A stretch of 64,000 bases of DNA, taken from positions 1-64,000 of the forward strand of contig NZ_VSSP01000010.1 in NCBI RefSeq assembly GCF_008312895.1. Reading direction: 5' to 3'. Within the stretch, counting starts at the first letter, position 1; every line of letters begins with the position of its first letter. The DNA is from Luteimonas suaedae (lineage in GTDB: Bacteria > Pseudomonadota > Gammaproteobacteria > Xanthomonadales > Xanthomonadaceae). A program made the position numbers and the translations under genes. A model generated the notes under the pieces. The model did not search any database and had not been told where the DNA came from. It was given only the letters and a program-made list of their open reading frames with translations. This document shows, piece after piece, positions 35,934 through 45,198 of this stretch.

Positions 35934-36428
35934 ATGCCGCGCCGACCGCCGCCTCTCGACGATTTCGACCACCGCCTGCTGGCCTTGCTGCAGCGCGACG
36001 CCACCGCCACGCTCACCGCACTTGGCGATGCGGTCGGGCTCTCGCCGAGCGCGGTGCAGCGACGGATCTCGCGTTATCGCAGCAGCGGACTGATGCGCCA
36101 GGTCGCAGTCCTGGACCCTGCCGCGCTCGACTGCACCCTCGCGGCGGTCTGGGTGACGATGGAGCGCGAATCCGCGCAGCGGCACACCGCCTTCCGGACC
36201 CGGATGCGCGAGGCGCCCGAGGTGCAGCAGTGCTACGAACTGGCCGGCGAGTGGGACTACCTGGTGCTCGTCGCCACGACCGGCGTCGCCCACTGCCGGC
36301 AGGTGGTTGACCGGCTCTTTCTCGACGAAGGCAACATCAGGCGCTACGACACCCACCTGGTGTTCGACGTCGTGAAACACGGCCTGGAGTTACCGACACC
36401 GGCGATTCGTGCCGGCGTGACGCCCTGA
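35934..36428 (+). CDS. Lrp/AsnC-family transcriptional regulator
   Basis: The 164-residue protein has an N-terminal winged helix (LDDFDHRLLALLQRDATATLTALGDAVGLSPSAVQRRISRYRSSGLMRQVAVLDP) and a C-terminal RAM ligand domain (VQQCYELAGEWDYLVLVATTGVAHCRQVVDRLF). The ATG at 35934 directly follows a palindrome; the upstream frame runs antisense through the GNAT gene. Such regulators usually sense an amino acid and control a neighbour, here probably the divergent acetyltransferase. Confidence 0.92.
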   Translation: MPRRPPPLDDFDHRLLALLQRDATATLTALGDAVGLSPSAVQRRISRYRSSGLMRQVAVLDPAALDCTLAAVWVTMERESAQRHTAFRTRMREAPEVQQCYELAGEWDYLVLVATTGVAHCRQVVDRLFLDEGNIRRYDTHLVFDVVKHGLELPTPAIRAGVTP

Positions 36429-36479
36429 CCACGCCGGCCCCGCAAGGCGGGCCGCCGACGCGGCCACCGGGACGGACAC

Positions 36480-38669
36480 TCAGCGCGCCCAGCTGCCGGG
36501 CTGGGTGGACTCCGGCAACACCTGTGCCGATAGCTGGCGATCGTTGTCGAGCAGGCGCATGGCGTCGGCCAGGATCGCCGCCGACTCCTGCAGCAGCGGG
36601 TCCGGACGCTCCTCGGCCGCCTTCTCGCGGGCCGTGTCCAGGGCGATGTCGCGTTCGTTGGCCTGCAGGCCGTCGTCGCTGCTTTCCTCTGCCAGCGGAT
36701 CCAACGGCAGGCCCAGCGCGCGACGCTGTTCCTGGCGCTCGCGACGCTTGGTGTCCTCGCGCTCGCGCTCGGCGCGGCGCTCGGCCTCGTTGAGCGAGAC
36801 GTACTTCTTCGCGCGCTCGGTGCGGAACTGCTCGACGTCCTCCACCCACCACTGGAATTCCGGATCCTCGGCGATCCGGCTCTCGTGCAGCACGTTGAGC
36901 TGCGGCAGCAGCGGCTTGAAGTCGCCGTAGCGGGTGTGCGGGACCGAGGCGATGCGGGTCCAGGGCAGCGCGTTGTCGTAGGTGCTCTCGCCGAACTCGC
37001 TGGCGTCGACCGTCACCGGGAAGCGGATGTCCGGCACCACGCCGCGGTTCTGGGTGCTGCTGCCGCCGGGCAGGAAGAACTGCGCCACGGTCAGTTTGAC
37101 CGAGCCGAAACGCTTCTCCTCGCTGCCCGGCCAGCGGTCCAGGTCGACCAGGTTCTGCACCGTGCCCTTGCCGAAGGTGGACTCGCCGATCACCAGGCCG
37201 CGGCCGTAGTCCTGGATCGCGCCGGCGACGATCTCCGAAGCCGACGCCGAGCCGCGGTTGATCAGCACCGCCAGCGGCCCGTCCCAGGCGACGCCCGAGG
37301 TACGATCGCCCTCGACGCTGACGCGGCCGCCGGATTCGCGCACCTGCACCACCGGGCCGGTATCGATGAACAAGCCGGTCAGCTCCACGGCTTCGTTGAG
37401 CGAACCGCCGCCGTTGTTGCGCAGGTCCAGCACCACGCCGTCGACGTCCTCCTCCCCGAACTCGCCGAGGATCCGCGCCACGTCGCGGGTGGCCGAGGCG
37501 TAGTCGCCGTCGCGATTCCGCCGGCCCTGGAAGTCCTGGTAGAACGCCGGCAACTCGATCACGCCGATGCGCCGATCGGCGCCGTCACCGCCGGTGCCCG
37601 GCAGGGTCAGGACCTTGGACTTGGCCGCCTGTTCCTCCAGGCGCACGCGCGCGCGGGTCAGCACGATGCGCACCGGCTCGCTGTCGAGGTTGGCCGAGCC
37701 CGGCACCACGTCGAGCTGTACCTGGGTGCCCTTCGGGCCCTTGATCTTCTCGACCACGTCGTCGATGCGCCAGCCGACCACGTCCTCGATCGGGCCGTTC
37801 TTGCCCTGGCCGACGCCGACGATGCGGTCGCCGGGCTTGAACTTGCCGCTGATCGCGGCCGGGCCGCCGGCGATGAGCTCGCGGATCACCACGACGTCGT
37901 CCTGTTTCTGCAGCTGTGCGCCGATGCCCTCCAGCGACAGCGACATGCTCTGGTTGAACAGCGCGGTGCTGCGCGGATTGAAATAATCGGTATGCGGATC
38001 GATCGCGGCGGTGTAGGCGTTGACGAAGGTCTGGAACGCATCCTCGCCGTCGAGCTGGGCGGTATTGTTGCCCTGGTTGAGGTAGCGCCTGTCGAGGGTC
38101 TTGCGGATCTCCGCCGGCTCGCGCCCGGCCAGCTTCAGGCGCAGCCAGTCGTTGCGCACCTGCTGTTTCCACAACGCGTCGAGCTCGGCCTTGTCTGCCG
38201 CCCACGGCGCGTCCTCGCGATCGTAGATCCAGCGGTCCTCGCCGTCGAAGTCGAAGATGTCCTGCTTGAGCAGTGCGCGCGCATGGGTCACGCGCTCGGC
38301 CACGCGCTCCTTGTACTTGGCGAAGATCGCGTAGGCCGGCTCCATGTCCCCGTCGCGGATGGCCTCGCCGATTCGCGGCCCATAGGCCTCGAATTCGGCG
38401 ACGTCGGCGGCGGTCAGGAACATCTTGGTCGGGTCCAGGGACTCGAGGTAGCGCTCGAAGATGTCGGCCGACATCGCCGGATCCAGCTGCCGCGGCCGGT
38501 AGGCGTAGCGGCTGTCCGAAAGCAGGCCGTGCACCAGCTTTGCGGTCCGCACCTGGTCGGCATTCGGCGAGGCCGGGATCGAATCGCCGTCGGCGCGCGC
38601 CATCAGCGCCAGCGGCACCGACAAGGCCAGCGCGATCAGGGCAGTGGAGATCAGGCGGGAGGCTTTCAT
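36480..38669 (-). CDS. prc: Carboxy-terminal processing (tail-specific) protease
   Basis: Prc cleaves periplasmic proteins from non-polar C-termini and in E. coli also controls peptidoglycan hydrolases. The 729-residue protein has a signal peptide (1-26), an N-terminal DUF3340-type region, a PDZ domain (about 245-325), and the S41 catalytic core with Ser476 (RGSASASE) and Lys501 (TFGKGTVQ), spaced 25 residues as in E. coli. The C-terminal tail after about 610 is long and charged. It lies next to the lipoate and cell-wall genes. Confidence 0.95.
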   Translation of the reverse strand: MKASRLISTALIALALSVPLALMARADGDSIPASPNADQVRTAKLVHGLLSDSRYAYRPRQLDPAMSADIFERYLESLDPTKMFLTAADVAEFEAYGPRIGEAIRDGDMEPAYAIFAKYKERVAERVTHARALLKQDIFDFDGEDRWIYDREDAPWAADKAELDALWKQQVRNDWLRLKLAGREPAEIRKTLDRRYLNQGNNTAQLDGEDAFQTFVNAYTAAIDPHTDYFNPRSTALFNQSMSLSLEGIGAQLQKQDDVVVIRELIAGGPAAISGKFKPGDRIVGVGQGKNGPIEDVVGWRIDDVVEKIKGPKGTQVQLDVVPGSANLDSEPVRIVLTRARVRLEEQAAKSKVLTLPGTGGDGADRRIGVIELPAFYQDFQGRRNRDGDYASATRDVARILGEFGEEDVDGVVLDLRNNGGGSLNEAVELTGLFIDTGPVVQVRESGGRVSVEGDRTSGVAWDGPLAVLINRGSASASEIVAGAIQDYGRGLVIGESTFGKGTVQNLVDLDRWPGSEEKRFGSVKLTVAQFFLPGGSSTQNRGVVPDIRFPVTVDASEFGESTYDNALPWTRIASVPHTRYGDFKPLLPQLNVLHESRIAEDPEFQWWVEDVEQFRTERAKKYVSLNEAERRAEREREDTKRRERQEQRRALGLPLDPLAEESSDDGLQANERDIALDTAREKAAEERPDPLLQESAAILADAMRLLDNDRQLSAQVLPESTQPGSWAR

Positions 38670-38866
38670 GCGCGATTCAACCTTCGAGGGTCGGCCAGGC
38701 GGGCCCGGCAGACAATGTGTGGACAGTCATGGACGGCGCCACAGTGCCGAAAGTTGCATCGGCGGCGCACGACAACGCGTTTTCCACTCTACCCGGCCAT
38801 CGCCGTCCCGGCGTGAACGGTACATGTGCGAATGGCCATCGACGGGGATTGGCCGCCACGGCGCCG

Positions 38867-39883
38867 TCAGGCGGCGACGCCGGCTTCCATCGCCTGGCGG
38901 TCGGCGTGATAGGACGAGCGCACCAAGGGCCCCGAGGCGACGTGGCTGAAGCCGAGTTCGACCCCGAACACCTCCAGCGCCTTGAATTCGTCCGGCGTCC
39001 AGTAGCGCAGCACCGGATGATGGTGGGCGCTGGGCTGCAGGTATTGGCCGATGGTGATCATGTCGACGTCGTGCGCGCGCAGGTCACGCAGGGTGCCCTG
39101 CACCTGTTCCGGGGTCTCGCCCAGGCCGAGCATGATCCCGGACTTGGTCGGCAGCCCCGGATGCTGCGCCTTGAACTTCTGCAGCAGGGTCAGCGACCAC
39201 TGATAGTCAGCGCCCGGGCGCACGTTGCGGTACAGCTCCGGCACGGTCTCGACGTTGTGGTTGAACACGTCCGGCGGATCGGCGGCGAGGATCTCCAACG
39301 CCCGGTCCATGCGGCCCTTGCCGCGGAAGTCCGGCGTCAGGATCTCGATGCGGGTGCCTGGCGCCGCGTCGCGGATCGCGACGATGCAGTCGACGAAGTG
39401 CTGGGCGCCGCCGTCGCGCAGGTCGTCGCGGTCGACGCTGGTCACCACCACGTACTTCAGCCCCATATCGGCGACCGTCTCTGCCAGACGCCGCGGCTCG
39501 TCGGGGTCCGGCGGCTTCGGGCGGCCGTGGGCGACGTCGCAGAAACTGCAGCGGCGGGTGCACACGTCGCCGAGGATCATGAAGGTGGCGGTGCCGTGGC
39601 CGAAGCATTCGTGGATGTTCGGGCAGCTGGCGTCCTCGCACACGGTGACCAGGCGGTTGGCGCGCAGCTTGGACTTCAGCGCCGCGACGGCGCCGTTGGA
39701 CGGGATCCGCACCCGAATCCACGACGGCTTGCGCAGCACCGGCGCGTCGGCGAACTGCACCGGCGAGCGCGCGATCTTGTCGCCGGCGACCTGGCGGGCG
39801 CCGGGCTGCAGCGAGCTCTGCGCGGGCGCGGCGGCCGGTTGCACCACCTGCAGCGGGATGGATCGGTCGGCGGAAGACGTCAT
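38867..39883 (-). CDS. lipA: Lipoyl synthase
   Basis: LipA is the radical-SAM enzyme that inserts two sulfurs into octanoyl groups on lipoyl domains. The 338-residue protein has the auxiliary-cluster cysteines 82, 87 and 93 ([12 protein letters not shown]) and the radical-SAM set 108, 112, 115 (CTRRCSFC), and the C-terminal RSSYHAD. The ATG at 39883 was used; the frame continues 40 codons upstream into a GTAG REP, which would give [14 protein letters not shown] and is unlikely. LipB, which supplies octanoyl groups, is encoded just upstream. Confidence 0.96.
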   Translation of the reverse strand: MTSSADRSIPLQVVQPAAAPAQSSLQPGARQVAGDKIARSPVQFADAPVLRKPSWIRVRIPSNGAVAALKSKLRANRLVTVCEDASCPNIHECFGHGTATFMILGDVCTRRCSFCDVAHGRPKPPDPDEPRRLAETVADMGLKYVVVTSVDRDDLRDGGAQHFVDCIVAIRDAAPGTRIEILTPDFRGKGRMDRALEILAADPPDVFNHNVETVPELYRNVRPGADYQWSLTLLQKFKAQHPGLPTKSGIMLGLGETPEQVQGTLRDLRAHDVDMITIGQYLQPSAHHHPVLRYWTPDEFKALEVFGVELGFSHVASGPLVRSSYHADRQAMEAGVAA

Positions 39884-39937
39884 GGCGTTGCGAGAACCCG
39901 GCAAAGCGGCATTGTAAACCAGTCGCCGTAATCCCCC

Positions 39938-40095
39938 GTAGGAGCGCGCCATGCGCGCGATGCCGCGGCGCTCACCGATCCCGCGCCGCCCGAACACCGG
40001 CATCGCAACCGACGAAGCGCCGACGACTGGATGAGGATTACGGAATCCGCGGCGTCAGAAGCTGCGGCGGCATCGCGCGCATGGCGCGCTCCTAC
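39938..40095. repeat. GTAG-headed REP doublet (copy 3), lipB-lipA gap
   Basis: GTAGGAGCGCGCC at 39938 and the inverted GGCGCGCTCCTAC ending at 40095 match the doublets at 16217 and 18974. The inner spacer is different and contains GATTACGG. This copy lies between two genes of one pathway on the same strand, leaving lipA 54 bases from the REP. Confidence 0.9.
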
Positions 40096-40130
40096 GGACC
40101 GGTAGCATGGCGCCGGGTGGTCGCCCGGCA

Positions 40131-40790
40131 TCAGGCGGCCTGCGACAGGTCCGGCAGATCCGGTTCCGACCGTAGTGCCAGGCCGAAACGCTCCGCCAGC
40201 CGCGCCAGCAGCACCGGCTTGACAGCCTCCGGACCGGAGGGACCGCCCAGGTCCGCCACCGAGGTCACCTGCAGTCCCTGGTAGCCGCAGGGGTTGATGC
40301 GCCGGAACGGCTCCAGGTCCATCGCGATGTTGAACGCGAGCCCGTGGAACGTGCAGCCGCGGCGCACGCGGATGCCGAGCGCGGCGACCTTGGCCCCGGC
40401 CACGTACACCCCGGGCGCGCCGTCGCGCCGCCCGGCCGCGATGTTCCACTCCTCCAAGGTGTCGATGACCGCCTGCTCGATGCGGTCGACGTACTCGCGC
40501 ACCCCGATCTTCAGCCGCCGCAGGTCGAGCAACGGATAGGCCACGATCTGTCCCGGCCCGTGATAGGTCACCTGGCCGCCGCGGTCGACGTGCAACACCG
40601 GGATGTCGCCGGGCACCAGCACGTGCTCGGGCCGGCCGGCCTGGCCGAGGGTGAACACCGGATCGTGCTCGACCAGCCACAGTTCGTCGGCAGTGTCGGC
40701 CGCACGCGCGTCGGTGAAATGCTGCATGGCGCGCCAGACCGGAAGGTACGGCTGGCGGCCGAGGTCGCGGACGAGCGCGGTGCGGGGCAT
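40131..40790 (-). CDS. lipB: Lipoyl(octanoyl) transferase
   Basis: LipB moves octanoate from acyl carrier protein to apo-lipoyl domains. The 219-residue protein has the family signature [21 protein letters not shown] (70-90), Lys134 in [10 protein letters not shown] and the acyl-thioester Cys168 in [12 protein letters not shown], equivalent to Lys135 and Cys169 of E. coli. The gene lies between ybeD and lipA, a conserved order. The start ATG at 40790 gives [11 protein letters not shown]. Confidence 0.96.
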   Translation of the reverse strand: MPRTALVRDLGRQPYLPVWRAMQHFTDARAADTADELWLVEHDPVFTLGQAGRPEHVLVPGDIPVLHVDRGGQVTYHGPGQIVAYPLLDLRRLKIGVREYVDRIEQAVIDTLEEWNIAAGRRDGAPGVYVAGAKVAALGIRVRRGCTFHGLAFNIAMDLEPFRRINPCGYQGLQVTSVADLGGPSGPEAVKPVLLARLAERFGLALRSEPDLPDLSQAA

Positions 40791-40885
40791 GCGCTAGGGC
40801 CTGCCCACGAACGGGAGCGCCGAGGACTCGCCGGCGTGCCGCCGCGCCGCGCCACGGACGTGTGGCCACGCGACGCCAAGCGCAT

Positions 40886-41164
40886 TCACAGCGTCCACTT
40901 CACTTCCGGGTGCTCGCGCAAGGCGGCATGCGCGGTCTCGTATTCCTCGCGCGAGCCGGCGCGGAAACTCAGCCGCACCGACACGAACCGGCCGCCGCTG
41001 GATTCACGGGTGGTGACGGTCTCGTGCAGCACGGTGATGCCGGCCGCGGCCAGCAGGTTCGGGATCTCGGTCTCGAGCCCGGCACTGGCCGGGCCCATGG
41101 CGGTGATTTCGAACTCGCCGGGAAACTGGAAGCCGTGCTCGGGATTGTCGGACTTGATCTCCAT
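40886..41164 (-). CDS. ybeD: YbeD/DUF493 family small protein
   Basis: The 92-residue protein MEIKSDNPEHGFQFPGEFEITAMG has the DUF493 pattern: hydrophobic FEITAMGPASAG, then LHETVTTRESSGGRFVSVRLSFRAGSREEYETAHAALREHPEVKWTL. The fold is ACT-like and its exact role is not known, but it is nearly always found between the D-Ala-D-Ala carboxypeptidase and lipB, as here. Links to lipoate metabolism are suggested by context only. Confidence 0.92.
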   Translation of the reverse strand: MEIKSDNPEHGFQFPGEFEITAMGPASAGLETEIPNLLAAAGITVLHETVTTRESSGGRFVSVRLSFRAGSREEYETAHAALREHPEVKWTL

Positions 41165-41215
41165 GACCCGATTATGGGCACCCGCACGGCCGTTCCCAAG
41201 CCCGGCTGACCGGTC

Positions 41216-42442
41216 TCAGTCGGAGTTCCACCACATCAGAAACTCGTGCCACAGGCGCTTGAAGAACCCGGCCTGCTCCACTGCCTCCAGCGCCACCAGT
41301 GGGCGCTCGGCGACCACTTCGCCATCGAGGGTGACGCGCACGGTGCCGATCGCCTGGCCCTGCTCCACCGGCGCGACCAGGGTCTTGGGCACGTCCATGG
41401 TCGGCTTGAGCTGGTCGTACTTGCCGCGCGGCATGCTGATCAGCAGCGGCTCGGCCAGGCCCATGCGCAGCTCGTCGGCCTTGCCCTTCCAGATCTTCTG
41501 GGTGGAGATGGCCTGCCCGGCGTCGTACAGCTTGTGGGTCTCGAAGAAGCGGAAGCCCCAGTTCAGCAGCGCCAGCGAATCGTTGGCGCGCTGGTCCTCG
41601 CCGGTCGAGCCCATCACCACCGCGATCAGGCGCTGATCACCGCGCTTGGCCGACGACAGCAGGCAGTAGCCGGCCTTGGAGTGGTGGCCGGTCTTGATGC
41701 CGTCGACGCTGTCGTCGCGCCACAGCAGCCGGTTGCGATTGCGCTGGGTGATCGGACCGACGGTGAACTGCTTGATCTTGTTGTGCGCGTACTGCTCGGG
41801 ATAGTCGCGGATCATCGCCCGGCCCAGCAGCGCCAGGTCGCGCGCGGTCGAATAGTGGTTCTCGGCCGACAGTCCGTGTGCGTTGACGAAATGGCTGTTC
41901 TTCAGCCCGATGCGCTCCGCGTAGGCGTTCATCAGCGCGGCGAAGGACGCCTCGCTGCCGGCGACGTGCTCGGCCAGGGCGATCGCGGCGTCGTTGCCCG
42001 ACTGCACCGCCATGCCCTTCTCCATGTCCAGCAGCGGCGCGGTCTGGTTGACCTCGAAGCCGCTGTAGCTGCCGTCGGTCATGGCGCCGCCGGTGCGCCA
42101 GGCGTTCTCGCTCAGCATCACCTGGTCGTCCGGCTTGACCTTGCCGGCGGCCAGTTCCGCGGCGATCACGTAGCTGGTCATCACCTTGGTGATGCTGGCC
42201 GGCTCGACCCGCTCATCGACGTTCTCGCCGGCCAGGACCTGCCCGGTCTCGTAGTCCATCAGCAGCCAGGCGGTGCCGACGACCGGCGGCGGCGGCGGTG
42301 TCGGCACGGCGTCGCTGAGCGCGGCGGGCGCGTCCGGCTGCGGCGCCGGCGACGGCGCCTCCTGGGCGAGCGCCAGCCCGAGCACGGACACGGACAGGGC
42401 AAGGACGGCAACGAGGGCGGGGCGGATGGCGGCAAATTTCAT
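41216..42442 (-). CDS. dacC: D-alanyl-D-alanine carboxypeptidase (PBP5/6 type)
   Basis: The 408-residue penicillin-binding protein trims the terminal D-Ala from peptidoglycan stems. After a signal peptide and a Pro-rich stretch come the active-site motifs SITK (about 83-86), SGN (about 148-150) and KTG (about 250). The last 20 residues, VEQAGFFKRLWHEFLMWWNSD, form an amphipathic membrane-binding helix. I start it at the ATG 42442; a TTG one codon earlier is in frame. Gene symbol follows common usage for this position and is not certain. Confidence 0.94.
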   Translation of the reverse strand: MKFAAIRPALVAVLALSVSVLGLALAQEAPSPAPQPDAPAALSDAVPTPPPPPVVGTAWLLMDYETGQVLAGENVDERVEPASITKVMTSYVIAAELAAGKVKPDDQVMLSENAWRTGGAMTDGSYSGFEVNQTAPLLDMEKGMAVQSGNDAAIALAEHVAGSEASFAALMNAYAERIGLKNSHFVNAHGLSAENHYSTARDLALLGRAMIRDYPEQYAHNKIKQFTVGPITQRNRNRLLWRDDSVDGIKTGHHSKAGYCLLSSAKRGDQRLIAVVMGSTGEDQRANDSLALLNWGFRFFETHKLYDAGQAISTQKIWKGKADELRMGLAEPLLISMPRGKYDQLKPTMDVPKTLVAPVEQGQAIGTVRVTLDGEVVAERPLVALEAVEQAGFFKRLWHEFLMWWNSD

Positions 42443-42532
42443 CAACAGCGGAACTCCGGTGGCGCGACCGTTCCCGGTCGCGGCATGGCTGTGGAGATGG
42501 GCACGGATACGGAAATCGGGATGGCCGGCAGT

Positions 42533-43876
42533 CTACTCGCGAACGACGTGCGGCTGCCCGAACCCGAGACCGGCGAAACGGGCGCTCAGTTCCGCGACGG
42601 TGGCGGCATCCACCGGCCCGACGCGCACCCGCCACACCGGCTTGCCGCCGGAATTGCCGTCGACCATGCGGGCGCCGTCGATTCCGGCGCCGCGCAGCAT
42701 CGACAGTGCGCGTTCGGCATTGGCCTTCGCGCCGAAGGCCGCGACCTGCAGGGTCACGCCGGTACCCGCGGCCGTCGCCGGGATCTCGGTTTCGATCTCG
42801 GCGACGGCCTGCGCGGGGCTGACCACCGGGATCGGCGGCTCGATCGCGGTCGGCACCGGGTCGGGCACGCCCGGCTTGCCGGTGGCCACGCGGATGCGGC
42901 GCGAGGCCATCCACGCGTCAAATTCGTCCGCGGTCATGACGCGGCCGTCGCGCATCATGTCGAAGCGCCAGTCTTCCACCGCGGCCGGTTCCGGTTGCGC
43001 ATTGGCCGGCTGCGCGCCCGCCGGCGCCGCGGCAGGGCGCTCGCCGGCGCTGGCGGTGGCGAGCGGCAGCGCCTCGACCAACTGGTCGATGGCGCTCGTG
43101 GACGCGGGCGGGGCGGACGCTTCCACGGTCGCCGGCGGCGTCGCGGCCACGGCCTCGTGGTCGCGACGCGCGTTTTCGCCCGGGCTCAGCGCGCGTACTT
43201 CGACCTGTGCGGTGCCGGCGCGGTGCATGTCCAGCTTGACCGCGGCCGCCCAGCTCAGGTCGACCACGCGGCCCTCGTGGAACGGCCCGCGATCGTTCAC
43301 CCGCACCACCACCGAACGGCCGTTGTCGAGGTTGGTGACGCGCGCGAAGCTCGGCAGCGGCAGCGACTTGTGTGCCGCGGTGAACGCGTACATGTCGTAC
43401 ACCTCCAGATTGGAGGTGCGACGGCCGTGGAACTTGTTGCCGTAATACGATGCGCGCCCGCGCTCGACGAAATCGTCGGGGCGCTCGAGCACGTGGTAGG
43501 TCTTGCCGAGCACCTTGTACGGCGAGCGGTTGCCGTAGGCCGAGCGCGGCTCGTCGACGACCTCCGGTTCCGGAATCGCATCGACGTCGGGCACGTAGTC
43601 CGGCGCGCTGTCACGGACGTGCGGTGCGTACAGGCCGCCGGCGGTGTAGTCGCCGCGCTTGCTCGGATCCTCCTGCGCCGGCGGATATGGCGATCGCCGC
43701 GACCCGCGCCGGGGCGAGACCGCCTTCCCGCCCGGCCCGTGCGCCGTCTCGGCGGGGGGCGAGGACTGCTTGGGCGCGCCGCTGCAGGCTGCGAGCAGGA
43801 GTGTGGCCGCGAGCGAAAGCGCGGCCGCGAGCGGCGCCAACGCCTGCCGGCCGATGCCGAGCCCGCCCTGGCTCAC
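42533..43876 (-). CDS. rlpA: Septal ring lytic transglycosylase RlpA
   Basis: The 447-residue outer-membrane lipoprotein has lipobox LAAC (Cys31 region in AATLLLAACSG), a double-psi beta-barrel (RGRASYYGNKFHGRRTSNLEVYDMYAFTAAHKSLPLPSFARVTNLDNGRSVVVRVNDRGPFHEGRVVDLS) with conserved His and Asp, a long Ala/Pro-rich linker, and a C-terminal SPOR domain (VTLQVAAFGAKANAERAL...), which binds stem-less septal glycan. The ATG overlaps the mltB stop (ATGA). Length is near that of RlpA in relatives. Confidence 0.94.
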   Translation of the reverse strand: MSQGGLGIGRQALAPLAAALSLAATLLLAACSGAPKQSSPPAETAHGPGGKAVSPRRGSRRSPYPPAQEDPSKRGDYTAGGLYAPHVRDSAPDYVPDVDAIPEPEVVDEPRSAYGNRSPYKVLGKTYHVLERPDDFVERGRASYYGNKFHGRRTSNLEVYDMYAFTAAHKSLPLPSFARVTNLDNGRSVVVRVNDRGPFHEGRVVDLSWAAAVKLDMHRAGTAQVEVRALSPGENARRDHEAVAATPPATVEASAPPASTSAIDQLVEALPLATASAGERPAAAPAGAQPANAQPEPAAVEDWRFDMMRDGRVMTADEFDAWMASRRIRVATGKPGVPDPVPTAIEPPIPVVSPAQAVAEIETEIPATAAGTGVTLQVAAFGAKANAERALSMLRGAGIDGARMVDGNSGGKPVWRVRVGPVDAATVAELSARFAGLGFGQPHVVRE

Positions 43877-45036
43877 GGCCCGGCGCCGCCGCTGCCGGCG
43901 CGGATCGCCTGTGCCAGTTGGTGTACCGACAAGGCGTACATCGGCGAACGGTTGTAGCGGGTGATGACGTAGAAATTGCGGTAGCCGAGCCAGTATTCCG
44001 GGCCGGCATCGCCGTGCAGCGACAGCAGGGTGGCGCCTTCGGCGACCGGCTCCCCGGCCCGCGGGCGGTAGCCGCGGCCGGCCAGATCGGCCAGCGGGTA
44101 CACCGGGTCCAGCGATTCGGGGGCGAAGTCGGCGGCGGCCGCATCACGATCCGCGCGCGCCACCACCGGCCCGTCGCGCTCCCAGCCGTGGATCACGAAG
44201 TAGTTGGCGATCGAGGCGAACACGTCCGGCAGGTGGGTCAGCAGGTCGCGGCGGCCGTCGCCGTCGCCGTCCTTGGCCCACAGCCGGTAGCTGGACGGCA
44301 TGAACTGCCCCATGCCCATGGCGCCGGCGTAGCTGCCCTTCAGCGTGGTGACATCGAGCTGCGGCTCCTCCTGCGCCAGCGCGAACAGCTGCGCCAGCTC
44401 GCCGGCGAAGAACGGCGCGCGCTTGGGAAAGTCGAACGCCAGCGTGTACAGCGCGTCGACCACGCGGTAGTTGCCGGTGATCTTCCCGTAGCTGGTCTCC
44501 ACGCCGATGATGGCGACGATGTATTCGGCCGGCACCCCGGTCTGGGCGGCGACCCGGTCCAGCGCGGCGCGGTGCTGGGCATAGAAGCTGCGGCCGCCGC
44601 TGATCCTGGCATCGTTGACGAAGATCGGGCGGTATTCGGCCCAGGTGCGCGTCTTCTCCGCCGGCCGCGACATCGCATCGAGGATGCTTTGCCGCTTTTG
44701 CGCCTGCGACAGCACCGAACGCACGCCGGCGGCGTCCATGCCGTAGGTCCGCACCGTGTAGTCGACGAAGTTGTCGATGCGCTGCTGGCGCGGAATCGCC
44801 GGATCGGTCACCGGCTCCGGCGCCACCGGACGTTCCGGCGGCTGCGGCACCGGCGCCAGCAGTCCCTGGCCGGTCGCGGACGCGGGACCACCCGCGGGCG
44901 TGGCGGGCTGCACCGACGCATCGGCGGGTGCCGGCGCGGCGGTTTCGGGAGACGGGGGATTGGCCTGGGTCGCACAGGCGACGAGGGCGAATGACAGCAG
45001 GCACGAGGCCAGCGGCAAAGCGGAAGGTCGGTTCAT
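43873..45036 (-). CDS. mltB: Lytic murein transglycosylase B
   Basis: MltB cleaves peptidoglycan glycan strands at the outer membrane. The 387-residue lipoprotein has lipobox LVAC, a Pro/Ala linker, the IDNFVDYTVRTYGMDAAGVRSVLSQAQ region, the catalytic Glu in AIIGVETSYGKITG, and GAMGMGQFMPSSYRLWAKDGDGDGRRDLL. Several in-frame starts exist; the ATG at 45036 gives a normal signal (MNRPSALPLASCLLSF), and the longest frame enters the heptamer repeat at 45104. It overlaps rlpA by four bases. Confidence 0.93.
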   Translation of the reverse strand: MNRPSALPLASCLLSFALVACATQANPPSPETAAPAPADASVQPATPAGGPASATGQGLLAPVPQPPERPVAPEPVTDPAIPRQQRIDNFVDYTVRTYGMDAAGVRSVLSQAQKRQSILDAMSRPAEKTRTWAEYRPIFVNDARISGGRSFYAQHRAALDRVAAQTGVPAEYIVAIIGVETSYGKITGNYRVVDALYTLAFDFPKRAPFFAGELAQLFALAQEEPQLDVTTLKGSYAGAMGMGQFMPSSYRLWAKDGDGDGRRDLLTHLPDVFASIANYFVIHGWERDGPVVARADRDAAAADFAPESLDPVYPLADLAGRGYRPRAGEPVAEGATLLSLHGDAGPEYWLGYRNFYVITRYNRSPMYALSVHQLAQAIRAGSGGAGP

Positions 45037-45103
45037 CGGTCGCGAGGTTAGCATGGGGAAATCGGTGTGGATCGCGGCTGGCGTTGCTGCATTCAGGCTT
45101 GAA

Positions 45104-45193
45104 GACGAGAAGTGAGAAATGAGGGGTGAGAAATGAGTAAGAGCGATCGCCCTTCTCTCGTTTCTCACCCCTCATTTCTCACTCCTCGCTCTC
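45104..45193. repeat. Heptamer-type inverted repeat between rodA and mltB
   Basis: Arms 45111-45137 (AGTGAGAAATGAGGGGTGAG...) and 45157-45183 are complementary at 26 of 27 positions around a short loop containing GCGATCGC. Both flanking genes are on the minus strand, and rodA is upstream, so the hairpin would form in an operon messenger. The arms contain GTGAGAAATGAGG units. Confidence 0.92.
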
Positions 45194-45198
45194 AGGCC

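Noticed and set aside
38867-40003. Longer lipA reading frame starting at 40003
   Set aside because: The extra 40 codons translate the GTAG REP and would put a repeat-encoded tail on a conserved enzyme; the ATG at 39883 gives a normal LipA.
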